Assembly: GCA_012728415.1 (NCBI GenBank)
Contig: JAAYFD010000014.1
Location: 44,196 to 108,195 of the forward strand
Direction: 5' to 3'
DNA length: 64,000 bases
From: Gammaproteobacteria bacterium
Lineage (GTDB): Bacteria; Pseudomonadota; Gammaproteobacteria; Pseudomonadales; Pseudomonadaceae
The position numbers and the translations under genes are program-made. Below, one piece after another: positions 8,249 through 18,570 of the stretch. The stretch's first letter is position 1; each line of letters begins with the position of its first letter. The notes beneath the pieces were generated by a model, which was not told where the DNA came from, did not search any database, and saw nothing but the letters and a program-made list of their open reading frames with translations.

Positions 8249-10624
8249 ATGATTTCCAAGTCCAGAAATAACCCTGCTGCCGTCATGGAGCGGCTGGTTT
8301 TTAATAACCGCCCAGCCGTGATTTTGCTGACCCTGCTGGTCAGCTTGTTCCTGTTCTGGCAGGCGGCGCAAGTGCGCCCGGCCACCAGTTTCGAGAAAAT
8401 GATCCCGCTGAAGCATCCTTATATTGAGAAGATGCTGGAATACCGTGATGACCTGGCCAACCTTGGCAACAGTGTACGAATCTCGGTAGAGGCAGTCGAT
8501 GGTGACATTTTTGACGCCGAATACATGGAGACGCTGCGCCAGATCAGTGATGAAGCCTTTTATATTCCAGGCGTTGAACGCTCGGGTGTGCGTTCACTCT
8601 GGAGTCCTAACGTGCGCTGGACCGAAGTCACCGAAGAGGGCTTCGATGGTGGTGAGGTGATTCCACAAACCTATGACGGTTCTGCCGAAAGCATGGAAGA
8701 GCTGCGCAGCAACATTCTCAAATCTGGGCAGGTCGGGCGTCTGGTGGCCAACAACTTCAAATCCAGCATTGTTGAGATTCCCTTGCTTGAGGTTTTCCCC
8801 GACCCGGAAGACCAGAGCCGTTTGCTGCAACTGGATTATCGCGAGTTTTCCCACCAGCTTGAAGAGCATATTCGCGAGAAATATGAACAGCAAAATCCGG
8901 CGGTCAAGATTCACATCATTGGCTTTGCCAAAAAGGTTGGCGACCTGATTGATGGCTTGATCGGCGTGGCAATGTTCTTTGCTGTGGCTCTGGGTATCAC
9001 CTTTGTGCTGTTGCTGCGCTTTACTCGCTGCATTCGTAGCACCCTGGCGGTACTTTTCACCACGCTGATTGCTGTTGGCTGGCAGCTGGGCCTGCTGAAC
9101 CTGCTGGGCTTCGGTATCGATCCCTACTCGATGCTGGTGCCGTTCCTGGTATTTGCCATTGGCATTTCTCACGGTGTGCAGGTGGTCAACGGTATCGCAA
9201 TTTCTTCCAGTCATTCGGTCAATCCGCTGAGTGCGGCACGCATGGCGTTCCGCCAGCTGTTTGTGCCCGGCATGGTGGCGCTCTGCTCCGATGCTGTGGG
9301 TTTTATCACCCTGTTGCTGATCGATATCGGCGTAATCCGCGAGCTGGCTGTCGGTGCATCGGTTGGTGTTGCCGTCATTATCCTGACCAACCTGATTTTC
9401 CTGCCGGTGGTGGTGTCCTATCTTGGGCTGGGCAAAAAGGCGCTTGAGTACAGTCGCAACTTTGACCGGCGGGAAAGCAAGCTGGCGCGTATCATGTCTG
9501 CTTTTGCCAGCAGCAAAGTGGCTCCGGTTTCCGTGGTCCTGGCCATAGCGGCGGCCAGTTTCGGTCTCTGGTATGGCAGCAACCTGCAAATCGGCGACCT
9601 GGACCAGGGTGCGCCTGAGCTGCGTCCAGAGTCGCGCTACAATCAGGACAACGATTTTGTCATCCAGAATTACTCAACCAGCTCGGATGTGCTGGTGGTC
9701 ATGGTGAAAACAGAGGCTGAATCCTGTTCGCGTTACCCGGTGATGGAAGCCATGGATGACCTGACCTGGAAGATGGAAAACACGCCGGGTGTGCAATCGG
9801 TAATATCCATGGTTACTGTGTCCAAGCAGGTCATCAAGGGCATGAACGAGGGTAACCTGAAGTGGGAGGCGCTATCACGTAACCCCCATGTGCTGAACAA
9901 CTCCATTGCACGTGCTGACTCACTGTACAACTCTGACTGCTCGCTGGCGCCGGTGCTAGTCTTCCTTGAGGATCACAAGGCTGAAACCCTGACTGTTGCA
10001 GTCAAAGCCGTGGAGGAGTTTGCCGCCGAGCGCAACACCGATGACTACCAGTTCCTGCTGGCATCGGGCAACGCAGGCATTGAGGCTGCCACCAATGAAG
10101 TGATCGCTGCATCCGAAACCATGATGCTGATTGCAGTCTATGCAGCGGTAATATTTATGTGCCTGCTGACTTTCCGTTCACTGGCAGCCACTGCCTGCGT
10201 GATTTTGCCATTGGTACTTACATCGGTACTGGGCAATGCGCTGATGGCTTACCTGGGTATTGGCGTGAAGGTTGCCACCTTGCCGGTGATTGCGCTGGGT
10301 GTAGGTATTGGTGTTGACTACGGCATCTATATTTATAGCCGGCTGGAGACGTTTTTGCGCATGGGCATGCCGTTGCAGGAAGCCTATTATCAGACCCTGA
10401 AGTCCACTGGCAAGGCGGTATTCTTTACCGGTATCTGTCTGGCCATTGGTGTAGCGACCTGGATTTTCTCTGCAATCAAATTCCAGGCTGACATGGGACT
10501 GATGCTGACGTTCATGTTTTTGTGGAACATGTTTGGCGCGATCTGGCTGCTGCCAGCGCTGGCACATTTCCTGATCAAACCGGAGCAGATGCAGGCGAAA
10601 GGCGAAAAGGCCGCACAAGCCTGA
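8249..10624 (+). CDS. RND superfamily (MMPL-type) transporter
   Basis: The 791-residue inner-membrane protein has the internal duplication of RND/MMPL exporters. One helix near residue 20 is followed by a periplasmic loop of about 180 residues and a bundle of about five helices (residues 225-400). This pattern is then repeated (helix near 420, loop, bundle from about 630). The second bundle carries a GVGIGVDYGIY segment, the usual polar helix-4 motif for proton coupling. The cargo is unknown; relatives are suspected of moving lipids or hydrophobic compounds. A good AAGAAGGA ribosome site precedes ATG 8249. It shares an operon with the propeller protein and ends before a strong bidirectional terminator. 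Confidence 0.88.
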   Translation: MISKSRNNPAAVMERLVFNNRPAVILLTLLVSLFLFWQAAQVRPATSFEKMIPLKHPYIEKMLEYRDDLANLGNSVRISVEAVDGDIFDAEYMETLRQISDEAFYIPGVERSGVRSLWSPNVRWTEVTEEGFDGGEVIPQTYDGSAESMEELRSNILKSGQVGRLVANNFKSSIVEIPLLEVFPDPEDQSRLLQLDYREFSHQLEEHIREKYEQQNPAVKIHIIGFAKKVGDLIDGLIGVAMFFAVALGITFVLLLRFTRCIRSTLAVLFTTLIAVGWQLGLLNLLGFGIDPYSMLVPFLVFAIGISHGVQVVNGIAISSSHSVNPLSAARMAFRQLFVPGMVALCSDAVGFITLLLIDIGVIRELAVGASVGVAVIILTNLIFLPVVVSYLGLGKKALEYSRNFDRRESKLARIMSAFASSKVAPVSVVLAIAAASFGLWYGSNLQIGDLDQGAPELRPESRYNQDNDFVIQNYSTSSDVLVVMVKTEAESCSRYPVMEAMDDLTWKMENTPGVQSVISMVTVSKQVIKGMNEGNLKWEALSRNPHVLNNSIARADSLYNSDCSLAPVLVFLEDHKAETLTVAVKAVEEFAAERNTDDYQFLLASGNAGIEAATNEVIAASETMMLIAVYAAVIFMCLLTFRSLAATACVILPLVLTSVLGNALMAYLGIGVKVATLPVIALGVGIGVDYGIYIYSRLETFLRMGMPLQEAYYQTLKSTGKAVFFTGICLAIGVATWIFSAIKFQADMGLMLTFMFLWNMFGAIWLLPALAHFLIKPEQMQAKGEKAAQA

Positions 10625-10683
10625 CACCATAAGAACTCTGGCACGCCATGAGCTGCTGTAGCGGGGCCTGCCAGATAGGCAAT

Positions 10684-10717
10684 AAAAAAGCTCTGCCAAA
10701 TTTGGCAGAGCTTTTTT
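10684..10717. terminator. Bidirectional intrinsic terminator
   Basis: GCTCTGCC (10690-10697) and GGCAGAGC (10704-10711) form a perfect stem around AAATTT. Six T follow and six A precede, so it works on both strands. It lies between two convergent genes, the RND transporter and the LOG gene. Confidence 0.93.
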
Positions 10718-10741
10718 GTGCAAGAGAAAGCCGCAGCCGGA

Positions 10742-11818
10742 TTAATTGTGCCAGTTCTCCGGCTGATTGATGTAGTCAACCAGCTGGCGCAAACGGCCCA
10801 GGTCGCGGGCATTGAAGGCAAACTCAAGGCGGTGCAGGTTGCAAAACTCGGGTTCCTTGTGGGTTTCTGAGCAGTATGGCACCTGTTTGAAGTCACCACT
10901 GGCACAGATACTGGCAAAGTGTTCGTTAAGGTGCGACATTGCTGCATCGGTCAGGCGGTGGTTGGTGCGAATGACAAATTTGCTGCCATACCAGCGGGTT
11001 GAATGATAGTTGGCGTAAAAGCGGGCGATTTCCCGGCCTGCCTCCTGTGGAGTGCGCACCAGACGCATCAGCTCCATGTCTTCCGGCAGGATATAGCCTT
11101 TGTCGACCATTTCTTCCTGCATAAACTCCAGACACTTGTCCCAGTAAGTGCCGCCCTCTACATCCAGTAGCACGATGGGCACCAGAGGGCTCTTGCCGGT
11201 CTGCACCAGGGTGAGCACCTCCCAGGCTTCATCGAGGGTGCCGAAACCGCCAGGACAAAGCACCAGCGCATCAGCCTCCTTGACAAAAAACAGCTTACGC
11301 AAGAAGAAAAAATGGAACGTCAACAGGTGGCTGTTGCGTTCCTGCATGGTTGCGTTGGCGCCCTGTTCAAAAGGCAACAGGATATTCAGGCCCAGGCTGC
11401 TGTCTGGGCCGGCACCTTCGTGAGCAGCTGCCATGATGCCGCCACCGGCACCGGTGATCACCATCAGGTTGTGCCGCGCCAGAATCTCTCCCAGTTCCTT
11501 GGCTTGCTGGTACAGCGGATGCCCGGGCTCGGTGCGGGCCGAGCCGAACACTGTAACTTTGCGGCGACGCTTAAAGCGGTCAAGCATGTCAAAGGATGCT
11601 TCCAGCTCACGCAGGGTTTGCATCATGATTTTTGCGTCCCAGCGGTTGCGGTCGGCCTCGGCCATGCGTGCCACGGTCAGCATCATTTCACGGTACAGCT
11701 CGGCATTCGGGCTGGTGGGAGGGACGGCTGCTTCCAGCAGCGCATCAATGCGATCGGCAACATCGAAAGAGCTGACCAGGTACTGGCGCTCAAGGTATTC
11801 ATCAGTATGATTTGCCAT
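10742..11818 (-). CDS. LOG family Rossmann-fold protein (TIGR00730-like)
   Basis: The protein has 358 residues. The LOG/lysine-decarboxylase-like core shows the nucleotide-binding start FGSARTEPGHP, then GAGGGIMAAAHEGA, and the hallmark PGGFGTLDE. Characterised LOG proteins hydrolyse nucleoside 5'-monophosphates to the base and ribose 5-phosphate. Whether this one does so is unknown. An N-terminal helical region of about 100 residues and a C-terminal region of about 90 residues flank the core, so it is longer than the minimal LOG enzymes (about 180-200 residues). It starts nine bases after the stop of the beta-CASP nuclease gene and is probably co-transcribed with it. Confidence 0.85.
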   Translation of the reverse strand: MANHTDEYLERQYLVSSFDVADRIDALLEAAVPPTSPNAELYREMMLTVARMAEADRNRWDAKIMMQTLRELEASFDMLDRFKRRRKVTVFGSARTEPGHPLYQQAKELGEILARHNLMVITGAGGGIMAAAHEGAGPDSSLGLNILLPFEQGANATMQERNSHLLTFHFFFLRKLFFVKEADALVLCPGGFGTLDEAWEVLTLVQTGKSPLVPIVLLDVEGGTYWDKCLEFMQEEMVDKGYILPEDMELMRLVRTPQEAGREIARFYANYHSTRWYGSKFVIRTNHRLTDAAMSHLNEHFASICASGDFKQVPYCSETHKEPEFCNLHRLEFAFNARDLGRLRQLVDYINQPENWHN

Positions 11819-11827
11819 CTTTACTCC

Positions 11828-13246
11828 TTAAATCGCGATACGGTCGCCATGCTCGGGAATCTGTACCGGGCGACCCAGTTTTTTCTCCAGGATACCCTGA
11901 AGGATTTCCATTTTTTCCATTTCACCATGCACCAGGTAAATTTCTGGGTGCGTGTCGAATTCACTGGCCCACTGCACCAGCCGGGATTGCCCGGCGTGGG
12001 CAGAAAAACCACCCAGGGTATGTACTTTTGCGCGTACCACTATTTGCTCCCGCAGCACCTTCACCGATTCGGCACCATCAACGATGGCGCGGCCAGTGGT
12101 ACCGCGGGCCTGGAAGCCAGTGAACACCAGGTGGCAGTCGGAGCGCCACAAATTATGCTTGAAATGATGCACAATGCGGCCACCGTTACACATTCCACTG
12201 CCGGCAATGATAATAGCACCACTCTTGATGCGGTTAATTGCCATGGACTCATCCGGACTGGGTGTTTGACGCACGATCGGCAGCCAGTCTTCCAGGGTGG
12301 AGATGTTGCGCTTACGTAGCATTGTCAAGTGCTCTTCGTCAAACTGCTCGTGATGGTTGAAGTAAATCTGGTTGGCACGGATCGCCATCGGGCTATCAAG
12401 AAACACCACTTGCTGCGGTAACCGGCCTTCCTGGTAGAAGCGGCCCAGGTGGAACAGGATGTCCTGGGTGCGACCAACGGAAAACGCCGGAATCATCACA
12501 TTGCCGCCATCCTTGTAGGCCTGTTGCAAAATGTCTGCCAGCTCGTCCAGGGTATCTTCATTGCAGCGGTGATCACGGTCACCATAGGTGGACTCCATCA
12601 GCACTACATCGGCTTTTTTCAGAACTGTGGGTGTCCGCATCAGGGGCGAGCAGGTGCTTCCCAGGTCGCCGGAAAATACCAGCTTGCGGGTGCTGTTGTT
12701 GGGTTCCTTGAACGTCAGCTCGACAATTGCCGAGCCGATGATGTGACCGGCATCGTGAAACCTGAGCTCGACGCCTGGCACTATCTGAACACACTCGCCA
12801 TAAGCCACAGGGCGGCGCTGTTTGAGTACACGGACGGCGTCACTGGTAACGTAAATGGGAGCAATGGCACGTTTGCCGCGACGCGCCCGCCAGCGGTTTT
12901 CCCACTCGGTATCCTTTTCCTGGATATGTGCCGCATCCATCAGCATTACCTCCAGCAGGTCGCTGGTGGCATCGGTAGCATAGACCGGGCCGCGGTAGCC
13001 TTCGGCAACCAGGCGCGGCAGCAGACCGCTATGGTCGATATGGGCATGGGAGATAACGACAGCCGACAGGTGCTCGGGATTGAAGGTGAAAGGACTGCGG
13101 TTGCCGTTTTCGTCACCATTATCGTTATGGTTTCCGCCTTGTTGCATACCGCATTCGAGCAGGATCAGTTTTTTGTCGTGAGTCTCTATCAGATAACAGG
13201 AACCGGTCACTTGCCGGGCTGCGCCCAGAAAACTCAATAAAGCCAT
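11828..13246 (-). CDS. MBL-fold beta-CASP nuclease (YSH1/CPSF-like)
   Basis: This 472-residue protein opens with a metallo-beta-lactamase domain (FLGAARQVTGSCY). It has the zinc motif SHAHIDHSG and a later DAGHIIGSA histidine. The beta-CASP and RNA-specificity part follows, with GSGMCNGGR and GTTGRAIVDG. The C-terminal histidine motif HTLGGFSAHAG completes the active site. Such enzymes are typically RNA endo- or exonucleases in the cytosol. ATG 13246 places the first beta-strand right at the N-terminus, as usual. It heads a two-gene unit with the LOG gene, a pairing that suggests a link to nucleotide or RNA turnover. Confidence 0.88.
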   Translation of the reverse strand: MALLSFLGAARQVTGSCYLIETHDKKLILLECGMQQGGNHNDNGDENGNRSPFTFNPEHLSAVVISHAHIDHSGLLPRLVAEGYRGPVYATDATSDLLEVMLMDAAHIQEKDTEWENRWRARRGKRAIAPIYVTSDAVRVLKQRRPVAYGECVQIVPGVELRFHDAGHIIGSAIVELTFKEPNNSTRKLVFSGDLGSTCSPLMRTPTVLKKADVVLMESTYGDRDHRCNEDTLDELADILQQAYKDGGNVMIPAFSVGRTQDILFHLGRFYQEGRLPQQVVFLDSPMAIRANQIYFNHHEQFDEEHLTMLRKRNISTLEDWLPIVRQTPSPDESMAINRIKSGAIIIAGSGMCNGGRIVHHFKHNLWRSDCHLVFTGFQARGTTGRAIVDGAESVKVLREQIVVRAKVHTLGGFSAHAGQSRLVQWASEFDTHPEIYLVHGEMEKMEILQGILEKKLGRPVQIPEHGDRIAI

Positions 13247-13588
13247 TGTCGCCTCACGAAACAGGGCGGGCCCTGTGGTTTGGGTGAATTGATTGTATGC
13301 AGCCTATCATAGCGTAATGTGGAGGATTGTTGCTGGCTGTGTAATCTGTAGCCTGTGGAGCGGGCTTGAACAGGCGTGACGGGGCTGGTCAGGGGCTATT
13401 GCCCAGTGTGTCAGCCGGGTCTGGTCCCTGCTGATGATGCGCGGCTCAAGGGGCCGGCCGGTCATGGGTACATCGAAAACCGCATTGCCATGACTTGCTT
13501 TTGTTCCTGCAAGGACTTGGAAATCAGCTGCATTCTTAAATACGAAGAGCCGGTACGCCAGTCGTGATGGCCAGCTCCTATACTGAAC
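13247..13588. other. Intergenic region between secreted protein and beta-CASP genes
   Basis: These 342 bases hold no supported gene. On the minus strand, a TATGAT -10 box (13307-13312 on the plus strand, reading ATCATA) lies about 60 bases upstream of the nuclease start and is the best promoter candidate. No good -35 box accompanies it. A 63-codon plus-strand frame (13376-13567) has no recognisable features. Confidence 0.45.
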
Positions 13589-14065
13589 TTATGGCGCCAT
13601 ATTGGCCGCAGTGCAGGCAATGCTGACGCCGGCGTTACATTCTTGCTGAAAATGCTGGCGAGCGGCTTTGCGGCAGTCGCGGTAGATAAAGGAGCCCGCG
13701 TTGTAGTTGTTGCAGATGCCAGCGGTGGGAATCTGTTGACCGTGAATATGGTAGTAAAACAGACCGCTGTGCTGATGGCGGGAGCTGGTCCCGTTGTTGC
13801 GTTTTTTACCGGTGCTCTGGCTGTTGCTAAAGCTGTGGCTGTTCCACTGCCAGCGGACTTCAATCGGCTTGCCGGGCTTGTTCTGGCGGGATTTGCTGGC
13901 CGGCGTGGTGGCAGTGGTGCGACGTGGCGGCGGCAGGCTGTTGTGCGCCCCCTTGGGTTGATAATTCTGAGCGTTAAAGACGTTGGCGGGTGCTTCGCTG
14001 GCCAGTGCCTGTGCGCTGCAGCCAAGGGCGATGCATAGAAAGCTGTAAGCAATAGCTGTTTGCAT
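13589..14065 (-). CDS. Small secreted protein with C-terminal cysteines, unknown
   Basis: From ATG 14065 (ribosome site AAGGAAG) the product has 158 residues and a clear signal peptide ending near ALA (about residue 22). A low-complexity middle rich in Ser, Thr, Lys and Arg follows. A compact C-terminus has four cysteines in a pattern Cys-x13-Cys-x11-Cys-x7-Cys, which could form disulphides in the periplasm. I do not recognise a family. It lies 35 bases downstream of lpxH on the same strand and so may be read through from ppiB-lpxH. The frame is open upstream to 14155, but that part overlaps lpxH. Confidence 0.65.
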   Translation of the reverse strand: MQTAIAYSFLCIALGCSAQALASEAPANVFNAQNYQPKGAHNSLPPPRRTTATTPASKSRQNKPGKPIEVRWQWNSHSFSNSQSTGKKRNNGTSSRHQHSGLFYYHIHGQQIPTAGICNNYNAGSFIYRDCRKAARQHFQQECNAGVSIACTAANMAP

Positions 14066-14100
14066 GGTGACTTCCTTGTACCAGTGGGTGAGCCAACAGA

Positions 14101-14808
14101 TTAAAGCGCAAATGACTCCAGGGCAAGCTGGCCGTTTTCGAGTTGCAGATACCAACCATGACTGTCCCAGTCACCGAGTACGATACGCTGTCCCTCCGGC
14201 AGTTCATGCACGGCGGGGCGGTGGGTGTGTCCGTGAATCAGTGTGCGTACTGAATGGCTCCGCATCGCCTGCAGTACGGCACCGGGATTGACATCGGTAA
14301 TTTCACTGGCTTTCATGCGGGTACGGCTGCGGCTTTGTGCGCGCAGACTACCGGCCAGTTTTTGCCGGGTTTTCAGCGGCAGGTGGCGCAGGATGAACAG
14401 GCTCAGGGGGTTGCGCAGAATGCGCTTCATGCGCTGGTAGTCACGGTCATCAGTACAGAGGCTGTCACCATGCATCAGCAGAATATTTTCGCCGTTGCAG
14501 GTCAACAGGGCAGGGTCGCGCAACAGCTCACAGCCGGCCAGCCGGCAAAATTCACGCCCAAGCAGAAAATCCCGATTGCCGTGCATCAGGTAAACTTTGC
14601 ATCCGGTAGCGGTCAGCTGGCGCAGGGCAGAGGCCACCTCGTGATGAAAGCCGGTCATGGCATCATCGCCCACCCAGACTTCGAAAAAGTCGCCCAGGAT
14701 ATACAGGGCTTCGGCGCCGACCGCCGTTTCCTGCAGAAAACGGAAAAACGCCCGGGTGATGTCCGGGCGTTGTTCGTGCAGGTGCAGATCCGAGATCAGC
14801 AGGATCAT
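14101..14808 (-). CDS. lpxH: UDP-2,3-diacylglucosamine diphosphatase
   Basis: LpxH cleaves UDP-2,3-diacylglucosamine to lipid X and UMP, an essential step of lipid A synthesis at the inner-membrane surface. The 235-residue protein has the full calcineurin-like metal set: SDLHL at residues 6-10, GDFFEVW near 40, GNRDF near 80, MHGD near 112 and HGHTH near 194. Length and motifs match the family. It starts five bases after the ppiB stop, so ppiB-lpxH form one operon, the order known from Pseudomonas, facing glnS-cysS. Confidence 0.95.
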   Translation of the reverse strand: MILLISDLHLHEQRPDITRAFFRFLQETAVGAEALYILGDFFEVWVGDDAMTGFHHEVASALRQLTATGCKVYLMHGNRDFLLGREFCRLAGCELLRDPALLTCNGENILLMHGDSLCTDDRDYQRMKRILRNPLSLFILRHLPLKTRQKLAGSLRAQSRSRTRMKASEITDVNPGAVLQAMRSHSVRTLIHGHTHRPAVHELPEGQRIVLGDWDSHGWYLQLENGQLALESFAL

Positions 14809-14813
14809 CAGAC

Positions 14814-15311
14814 TTAGCCTTCGACCACTTCCGCTTTTTCGATGATCACGTCGTCTTCGGGTACATCCTGGTGACCGGCGCGTGTGGTGGTTTTTACATT
14901 CTTGATGGCTTCAACCACATCCATGCCTTCAGTCACCTCACCGAATACGGCGTAGCCCCAGCCCTGAATGTTGGGGGCAGTGTGGTCAAGGAAGGTGTTG
15001 TCCTTGACGTTGATGAAAAACTGGGCGGTGGCCGAGTGCGGCTCCATGGTGCGTGCCATGGCGATGGTGCCGGTCTTGTTGGACAGGCCGTTGTTGGCTT
15101 CATTCTTGATTGGAGCCCTGGTGCCTTTTTGCTCCATACCGGGCTCGAAACCGCCACCCTGGATCATGAAGTTGCTGATCACACGGTGAAAAATGGTGTT
15201 GTTATAATGGCCGTCCTTGACGTACTGGATGAAGTTGGCAACGGTTTCCGGAGCCTTGTCAGCAAACAGCTTGAGGGTAATGACGCCGTGGTTGGTATGC
15301 AGTTTGATCAT
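14814..15311 (-). CDS. ppiB: Cyclophilin-type peptidyl-prolyl isomerase B
   Basis: This 165-residue cytosolic cyclophilin speeds cis-trans isomerisation of prolyl bonds. The active-site features are present: FHRVI with the catalytic Arg near residue 45, FMIQGG, GTIAMAR and FFINV. No signal peptide is seen, which favours PpiB over the periplasmic PpiA. It is divergent from glnS across a 132-base spacer and lies directly upstream of lpxH. Confidence 0.95.
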   Translation of the reverse strand: MIKLHTNHGVITLKLFADKAPETVANFIQYVKDGHYNNTIFHRVISNFMIQGGGFEPGMEQKGTRAPIKNEANNGLSNKTGTIAMARTMEPHSATAQFFINVKDNTFLDHTAPNIQGWGYAVFGEVTEGMDVVEAIKNVKTTTRAGHQDVPEDDVIIEKAEVVEG

Positions 15312-15443
15312 TGCAGGGTTCCATCAATCATAAAAACAAACGGGCTGTCGGAAGCGTGACAGATTTGCGTTATGATAAGCCCTTTGTACGATTAAGCCTA
15401 CCCCTGCAGCCGGGTTGCGGGGGGTTACCATTTCAAGGACATC
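15312..15443. promoter_or_regulatory. Divergent ppiB/glnS control region
   Basis: On the plus strand TATGAT (15371-15376) is a likely -10 box for glnS; no good -35 is seen. The glnS leader then holds a hairpin, CCCCTGCA (15401-15408) with TGCGGGGG (15416-15423) including one G-T pair, ending about 14 bases before the AAGGA ribosome site. A role in glnS control is inference. Confidence 0.45.
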
Positions 15444-17126
15444 ATGAGCAAGCCAGAATCTTCAGTTACCGTTGCCGCCAACTTTCTTCGTACCATCATT
15501 CAGGAGGATCTTGAGTCCGGCAAACACAGCGGTGTCATTACCCGTTTTCCGCCCGAACCCAACGGCTACCTGCACATTGGCCACGCCAAATCCATCTGCC
15601 TGAACTTTGGCATGGCCAAAGAATTTGACGGTGTTTGCCACTTGCGGTTTGACGATACCAACCCGGAGAAGGAAGAGCAGGAATACATCGACTCTATCAA
15701 AGAAGACATTCACTGGCTGGGGTTTGACTGGGACGGCCCGGTGCGCTATGCCTCGGACTACTTTGAGCAGCTGTATGAGTGGGCGATTCACCTGATCAAA
15801 ACCGGCAAGGCTTTTGTCTGTGACCTGTCGCCAGAAGAAGGCCGGGAATACCGCGGCAGCCTGACCGAACCGGGCAAAAACAGCCCGTTCCGCGAGCGCA
15901 GTATCGAAGAAAACCTGGATCTGTTCCAGCGCATGCGTGCCGGCGAATTTCCCGATGGTGCCCGTTCGCTGCGCGCCAAAATCGACATGGCCTCGCCCAA
16001 CATGAACCTGCGCGATCCGGTGCTGTACCGTATCCGGCATGCCGAACACCACCAGACCGGTGACAAATGGTGCATCTACCCAAGCTATGACTTTACCCAT
16101 GGTCAGTCCGACGCCATCGAGCTGATCACCCACTCCATGTGTACGCTGGAGTTTGAAGATCACCGCCCGCTGTACGAGTGGTTTCTGGACAACTTGCCGG
16201 TACCGGCCAAACCGCGCCAGTACGAATTTGCCCGCCTCAACCTGAACTACACCATCACCAGCAAGCGCAAGCTCAAGCAGCTGGTGGACGAAAACCATGT
16301 GTCCGGCTGGGACGACCCGCGCATGTCCACCATCAGCGGTTTCCGTCGCCGTGGCTATACGCCGGCTTCGATCCGCAATTTTTGCGAGATGATTGGCGTC
16401 AACCGCGCCGGCGGCATCGTTGACATGGGCATGCTGGAGTTCTGTATCCGTGAGGATCTGGACGCCAACGCCAGCCGCGCCATGTGTGTGCTCAACCCGG
16501 TGAAGGTGGTGATTACCAACTACCCCGAGGGCCAGAGTGAACAGCTGGAGCTGCCACGCCACCCGAAAACCGACATGGGCACCCGCATGCTGCCGTTCTC
16601 GCGTGAAATCTACATCGACGCCAGTGACTATGAAGAGGAGCCGCCCAAGGGTTACAAGCGCCTGTCACCAGGCGTCGAGGTACGCCTGCGCGGCAGCTAT
16701 GTGATCCGCGCCGACGAAGCCATCCGTGACGCCGAGGGCAAACTGGTAGAGCTGCGTTGCAGCTACGACCCGGACACCCTGGGCAAGAACCCGGAAGGGC
16801 GCAAGGTGCGCGGAGTCATCCACTGGGTGCCGGCGGCAGAAAGCATCGAGTGCGAAGTGCGCCTGTACGATCGCCTGTTCAAGGAAGCCAACCCGGACAA
16901 GAACGCTGCTGGCGAAGACGTACATTTTCTGGAAAACGTCAACCCTGATTCTCTGGTGGTACTCAGGGGCTGCCGTGCCGAGCCGTCCCTGGCCGCCGCC
17001 AAAGTGGGCGAAGGTTTCCAGTTTGAGCGCGAAGGCTACTTCTGCCTGGACAGCAAAGACAGCCAGCCGGATGCGCTGGTATTCAACCGCACGGTAACCC
17101 TGCGTGACTCCTGGGGTGGCAAATGA
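15444..17126 (+). CDS. glnS: Glutaminyl-tRNA synthetase
   Basis: The 560-residue class I synthetase charges tRNA-Gln with glutamine in the cytosol. The HIGH motif appears as HIGHAKS near residue 43 within [12 protein letters not shown]. The KMSKS-equivalent is TSKRKL near 273. The C-terminal half has the beta-barrel anticodon-binding region. The length matches proteobacterial GlnRS (about 550-560). ATG 15444 has an AAGGA ribosome site. The stop overlaps the cysS start by four bases (ATGA). Confidence 0.96.
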   Translation: MSKPESSVTVAANFLRTIIQEDLESGKHSGVITRFPPEPNGYLHIGHAKSICLNFGMAKEFDGVCHLRFDDTNPEKEEQEYIDSIKEDIHWLGFDWDGPVRYASDYFEQLYEWAIHLIKTGKAFVCDLSPEEGREYRGSLTEPGKNSPFRERSIEENLDLFQRMRAGEFPDGARSLRAKIDMASPNMNLRDPVLYRIRHAEHHQTGDKWCIYPSYDFTHGQSDAIELITHSMCTLEFEDHRPLYEWFLDNLPVPAKPRQYEFARLNLNYTITSKRKLKQLVDENHVSGWDDPRMSTISGFRRRGYTPASIRNFCEMIGVNRAGGIVDMGMLEFCIREDLDANASRAMCVLNPVKVVITNYPEGQSEQLELPRHPKTDMGTRMLPFSREIYIDASDYEEEPPKGYKRLSPGVEVRLRGSYVIRADEAIRDAEGKLVELRCSYDPDTLGKNPEGRKVRGVIHWVPAAESIECEVRLYDRLFKEANPDKNAAGEDVHFLENVNPDSLVVLRGCRAEPSLAAAKVGEGFQFEREGYFCLDSKDSQPDALVFNRTVTLRDSWGGK

Positions 17127-18508
17127 CAGTGCAAATTTACAACACCCTGAGCAAGCAAAAAGAGCCGCTCAAGCCGCTGGTGGACGGCCAGGTGCGCATG
17201 TATGTCTGTGGCATGACCGTTTACGACTACTGCCATATCGGCCACGCACGGGTGATGGTGGCTTTTGATGTGGTCAGCCGCTGGCTGCGCCAGGCTGGCT
17301 ATGCTGTCACCTATGTGCGCAACATCACTGATATTGACGACAAGATCATCCAGCGTGCCAACGAAAACGGCGAGCCCTTTACCGAGCTGGTCGAGCGCAT
17401 GATTGCTGCCATGCACGAGGACGAGGCACACCTGAATGTGTTGCGCCCGGATCTGGAACCGCGTGCCACCGGCCATATCGAAGGCATGTTCCAGATGATC
17501 CAGACCCTGATCGACAAGGGTTATGCCTATGCGCCGGGCAATGGAGATGTCTATTACCGTGTTGGCAAGTTCGCCGAGTATGGCAAGCTGTCGCGCATCA
17601 AGCTGGAGGATTTGCGCTCCGGTGCCAGGGTTGAAGTGGGCGAGCAGAAAGAAGATCCGCTGGATTTTGTGCTGTGGAAAGCCGCCAAGCCCGGCGAGCC
17701 CAGCTGGTCATCGCCCTGGGGCGAGGGACGTCCCGGCTGGCATATCGAGTGTTCGGTGATGTCCACCTGCTGTCTGGGTGACAGCTTTGACATCCATGGC
17801 GGCGGCCCGGATCTGGTGTTCCCCCACCATGAGAACGAAATCGCCCAGAGCGAGGCAGCCACCGGCCAGACCTATGCCAACACTTGGATGCACGCCGGGG
17901 CCGTGCGGGTGGACGGCGAGAAAATGTCCAAGTCGCTGGGCAACTTCTTTACCATCCGCGACGTGCTGGCCAAATATCATCCGGAAGTGGTGCGCTACCT
18001 GCTGGTTTCCAGCCACTACCGCAGCCCGATCAATTATTCCGAAGACAGCCTGAAGGAAGCCCGGGGCGCGCTGGAGCGTTTTTATCTGGCGCTCAAAGGC
18101 TTGCCGCAGGACGTGGCCGCTGCCGGTGGCGAGTCCTTTGCCGGGCGCTTTGCCGCCGCGATGAACGACGACTTCAATACTCCGGAAGCCTGTGCGGTAC
18201 TGTTTGACATGGTGCGCGAGATCAACCGGCTTAAGGGAACGGATACAAATGCCGCTGCTGCTCTGGCGGCGCGCCTGCGCGAGCTGGCCTCGGTGCTGGG
18301 CGTGTTGCAGCTGGAGGCCGATGACTTCCTGCTGGCTGGGGGTGTAGACAAGCTGGCCGCTGCCGATATCGAGGCCATGATCGCACTGCGCCTGGCTGCC
18401 CGTGAGGCTAAAGACTGGGCCGAGTCTGACCGCATCCGCGATGAGCTGGCAGAGCAGGGCGTGATTCTGGAAGACAGCAAGGGCGTGACCACCTGGCGTT
18501 ATGCCTGA
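17123..18508 (+). CDS. cysS: Cysteinyl-tRNA synthetase
   Basis: This class I synthetase of 461 residues charges tRNA-Cys. Zinc-binding and catalytic features are visible: the CGMTVYD segment near residue 28, HIGHAR near 38, the [13 protein letters not shown] zinc-site stretch near 229, and KMSKS near residue 268. A helical C-terminal domain follows. It overlaps glnS by four bases and is surely co-translated. In Pseudomonas folD follows cysS; here that gene is absent and a repeat-containing spacer leads to mlaA, so a rearrangement boundary lies just downstream. Confidence 0.96.
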   Translation: MTVQIYNTLSKQKEPLKPLVDGQVRMYVCGMTVYDYCHIGHARVMVAFDVVSRWLRQAGYAVTYVRNITDIDDKIIQRANENGEPFTELVERMIAAMHEDEAHLNVLRPDLEPRATGHIEGMFQMIQTLIDKGYAYAPGNGDVYYRVGKFAEYGKLSRIKLEDLRSGARVEVGEQKEDPLDFVLWKAAKPGEPSWSSPWGEGRPGWHIECSVMSTCCLGDSFDIHGGGPDLVFPHHENEIAQSEAATGQTYANTWMHAGAVRVDGEKMSKSLGNFFTIRDVLAKYHPEVVRYLLVSSHYRSPINYSEDSLKEARGALERFYLALKGLPQDVAAAGGESFAGRFAAAMNDDFNTPEACAVLFDMVREINRLKGTDTNAAAALAARLRELASVLGVLQLEADDFLLAGGVDKLAAADIEAMIALRLAAREAKDWAESDRIRDELAEQGVILEDSKGVTTWRYA

Positions 18509-18528
18509 GTTTGCAGGAGAGACATTTA

Positions 18529-18563
18529 CCCTGTGCCCTCGGCACCTGCGTGTTGTCACAGGG
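18529..18563 (+). terminator. Nested hairpin after cysS
   Basis: CCCTGTG (18529-18535) pairs with CACAGGG (18557-18563). Inside, GTGCC (18533-18537) can alternatively pair with GGCAC (18541-18545). No T-tract follows. It abuts the repeat at 18571-18602. It may end the cysS message, but this is uncertain. Confidence 0.4.
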
Positions 18564-18570
18564 CCTGTGG

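Noticed and set aside
13376..13567. 63-codon plus-strand frame with a few cysteines
   Set aside because: No ribosome site and no family resemblance. It lies in the likely promoter region of the beta-CASP gene.
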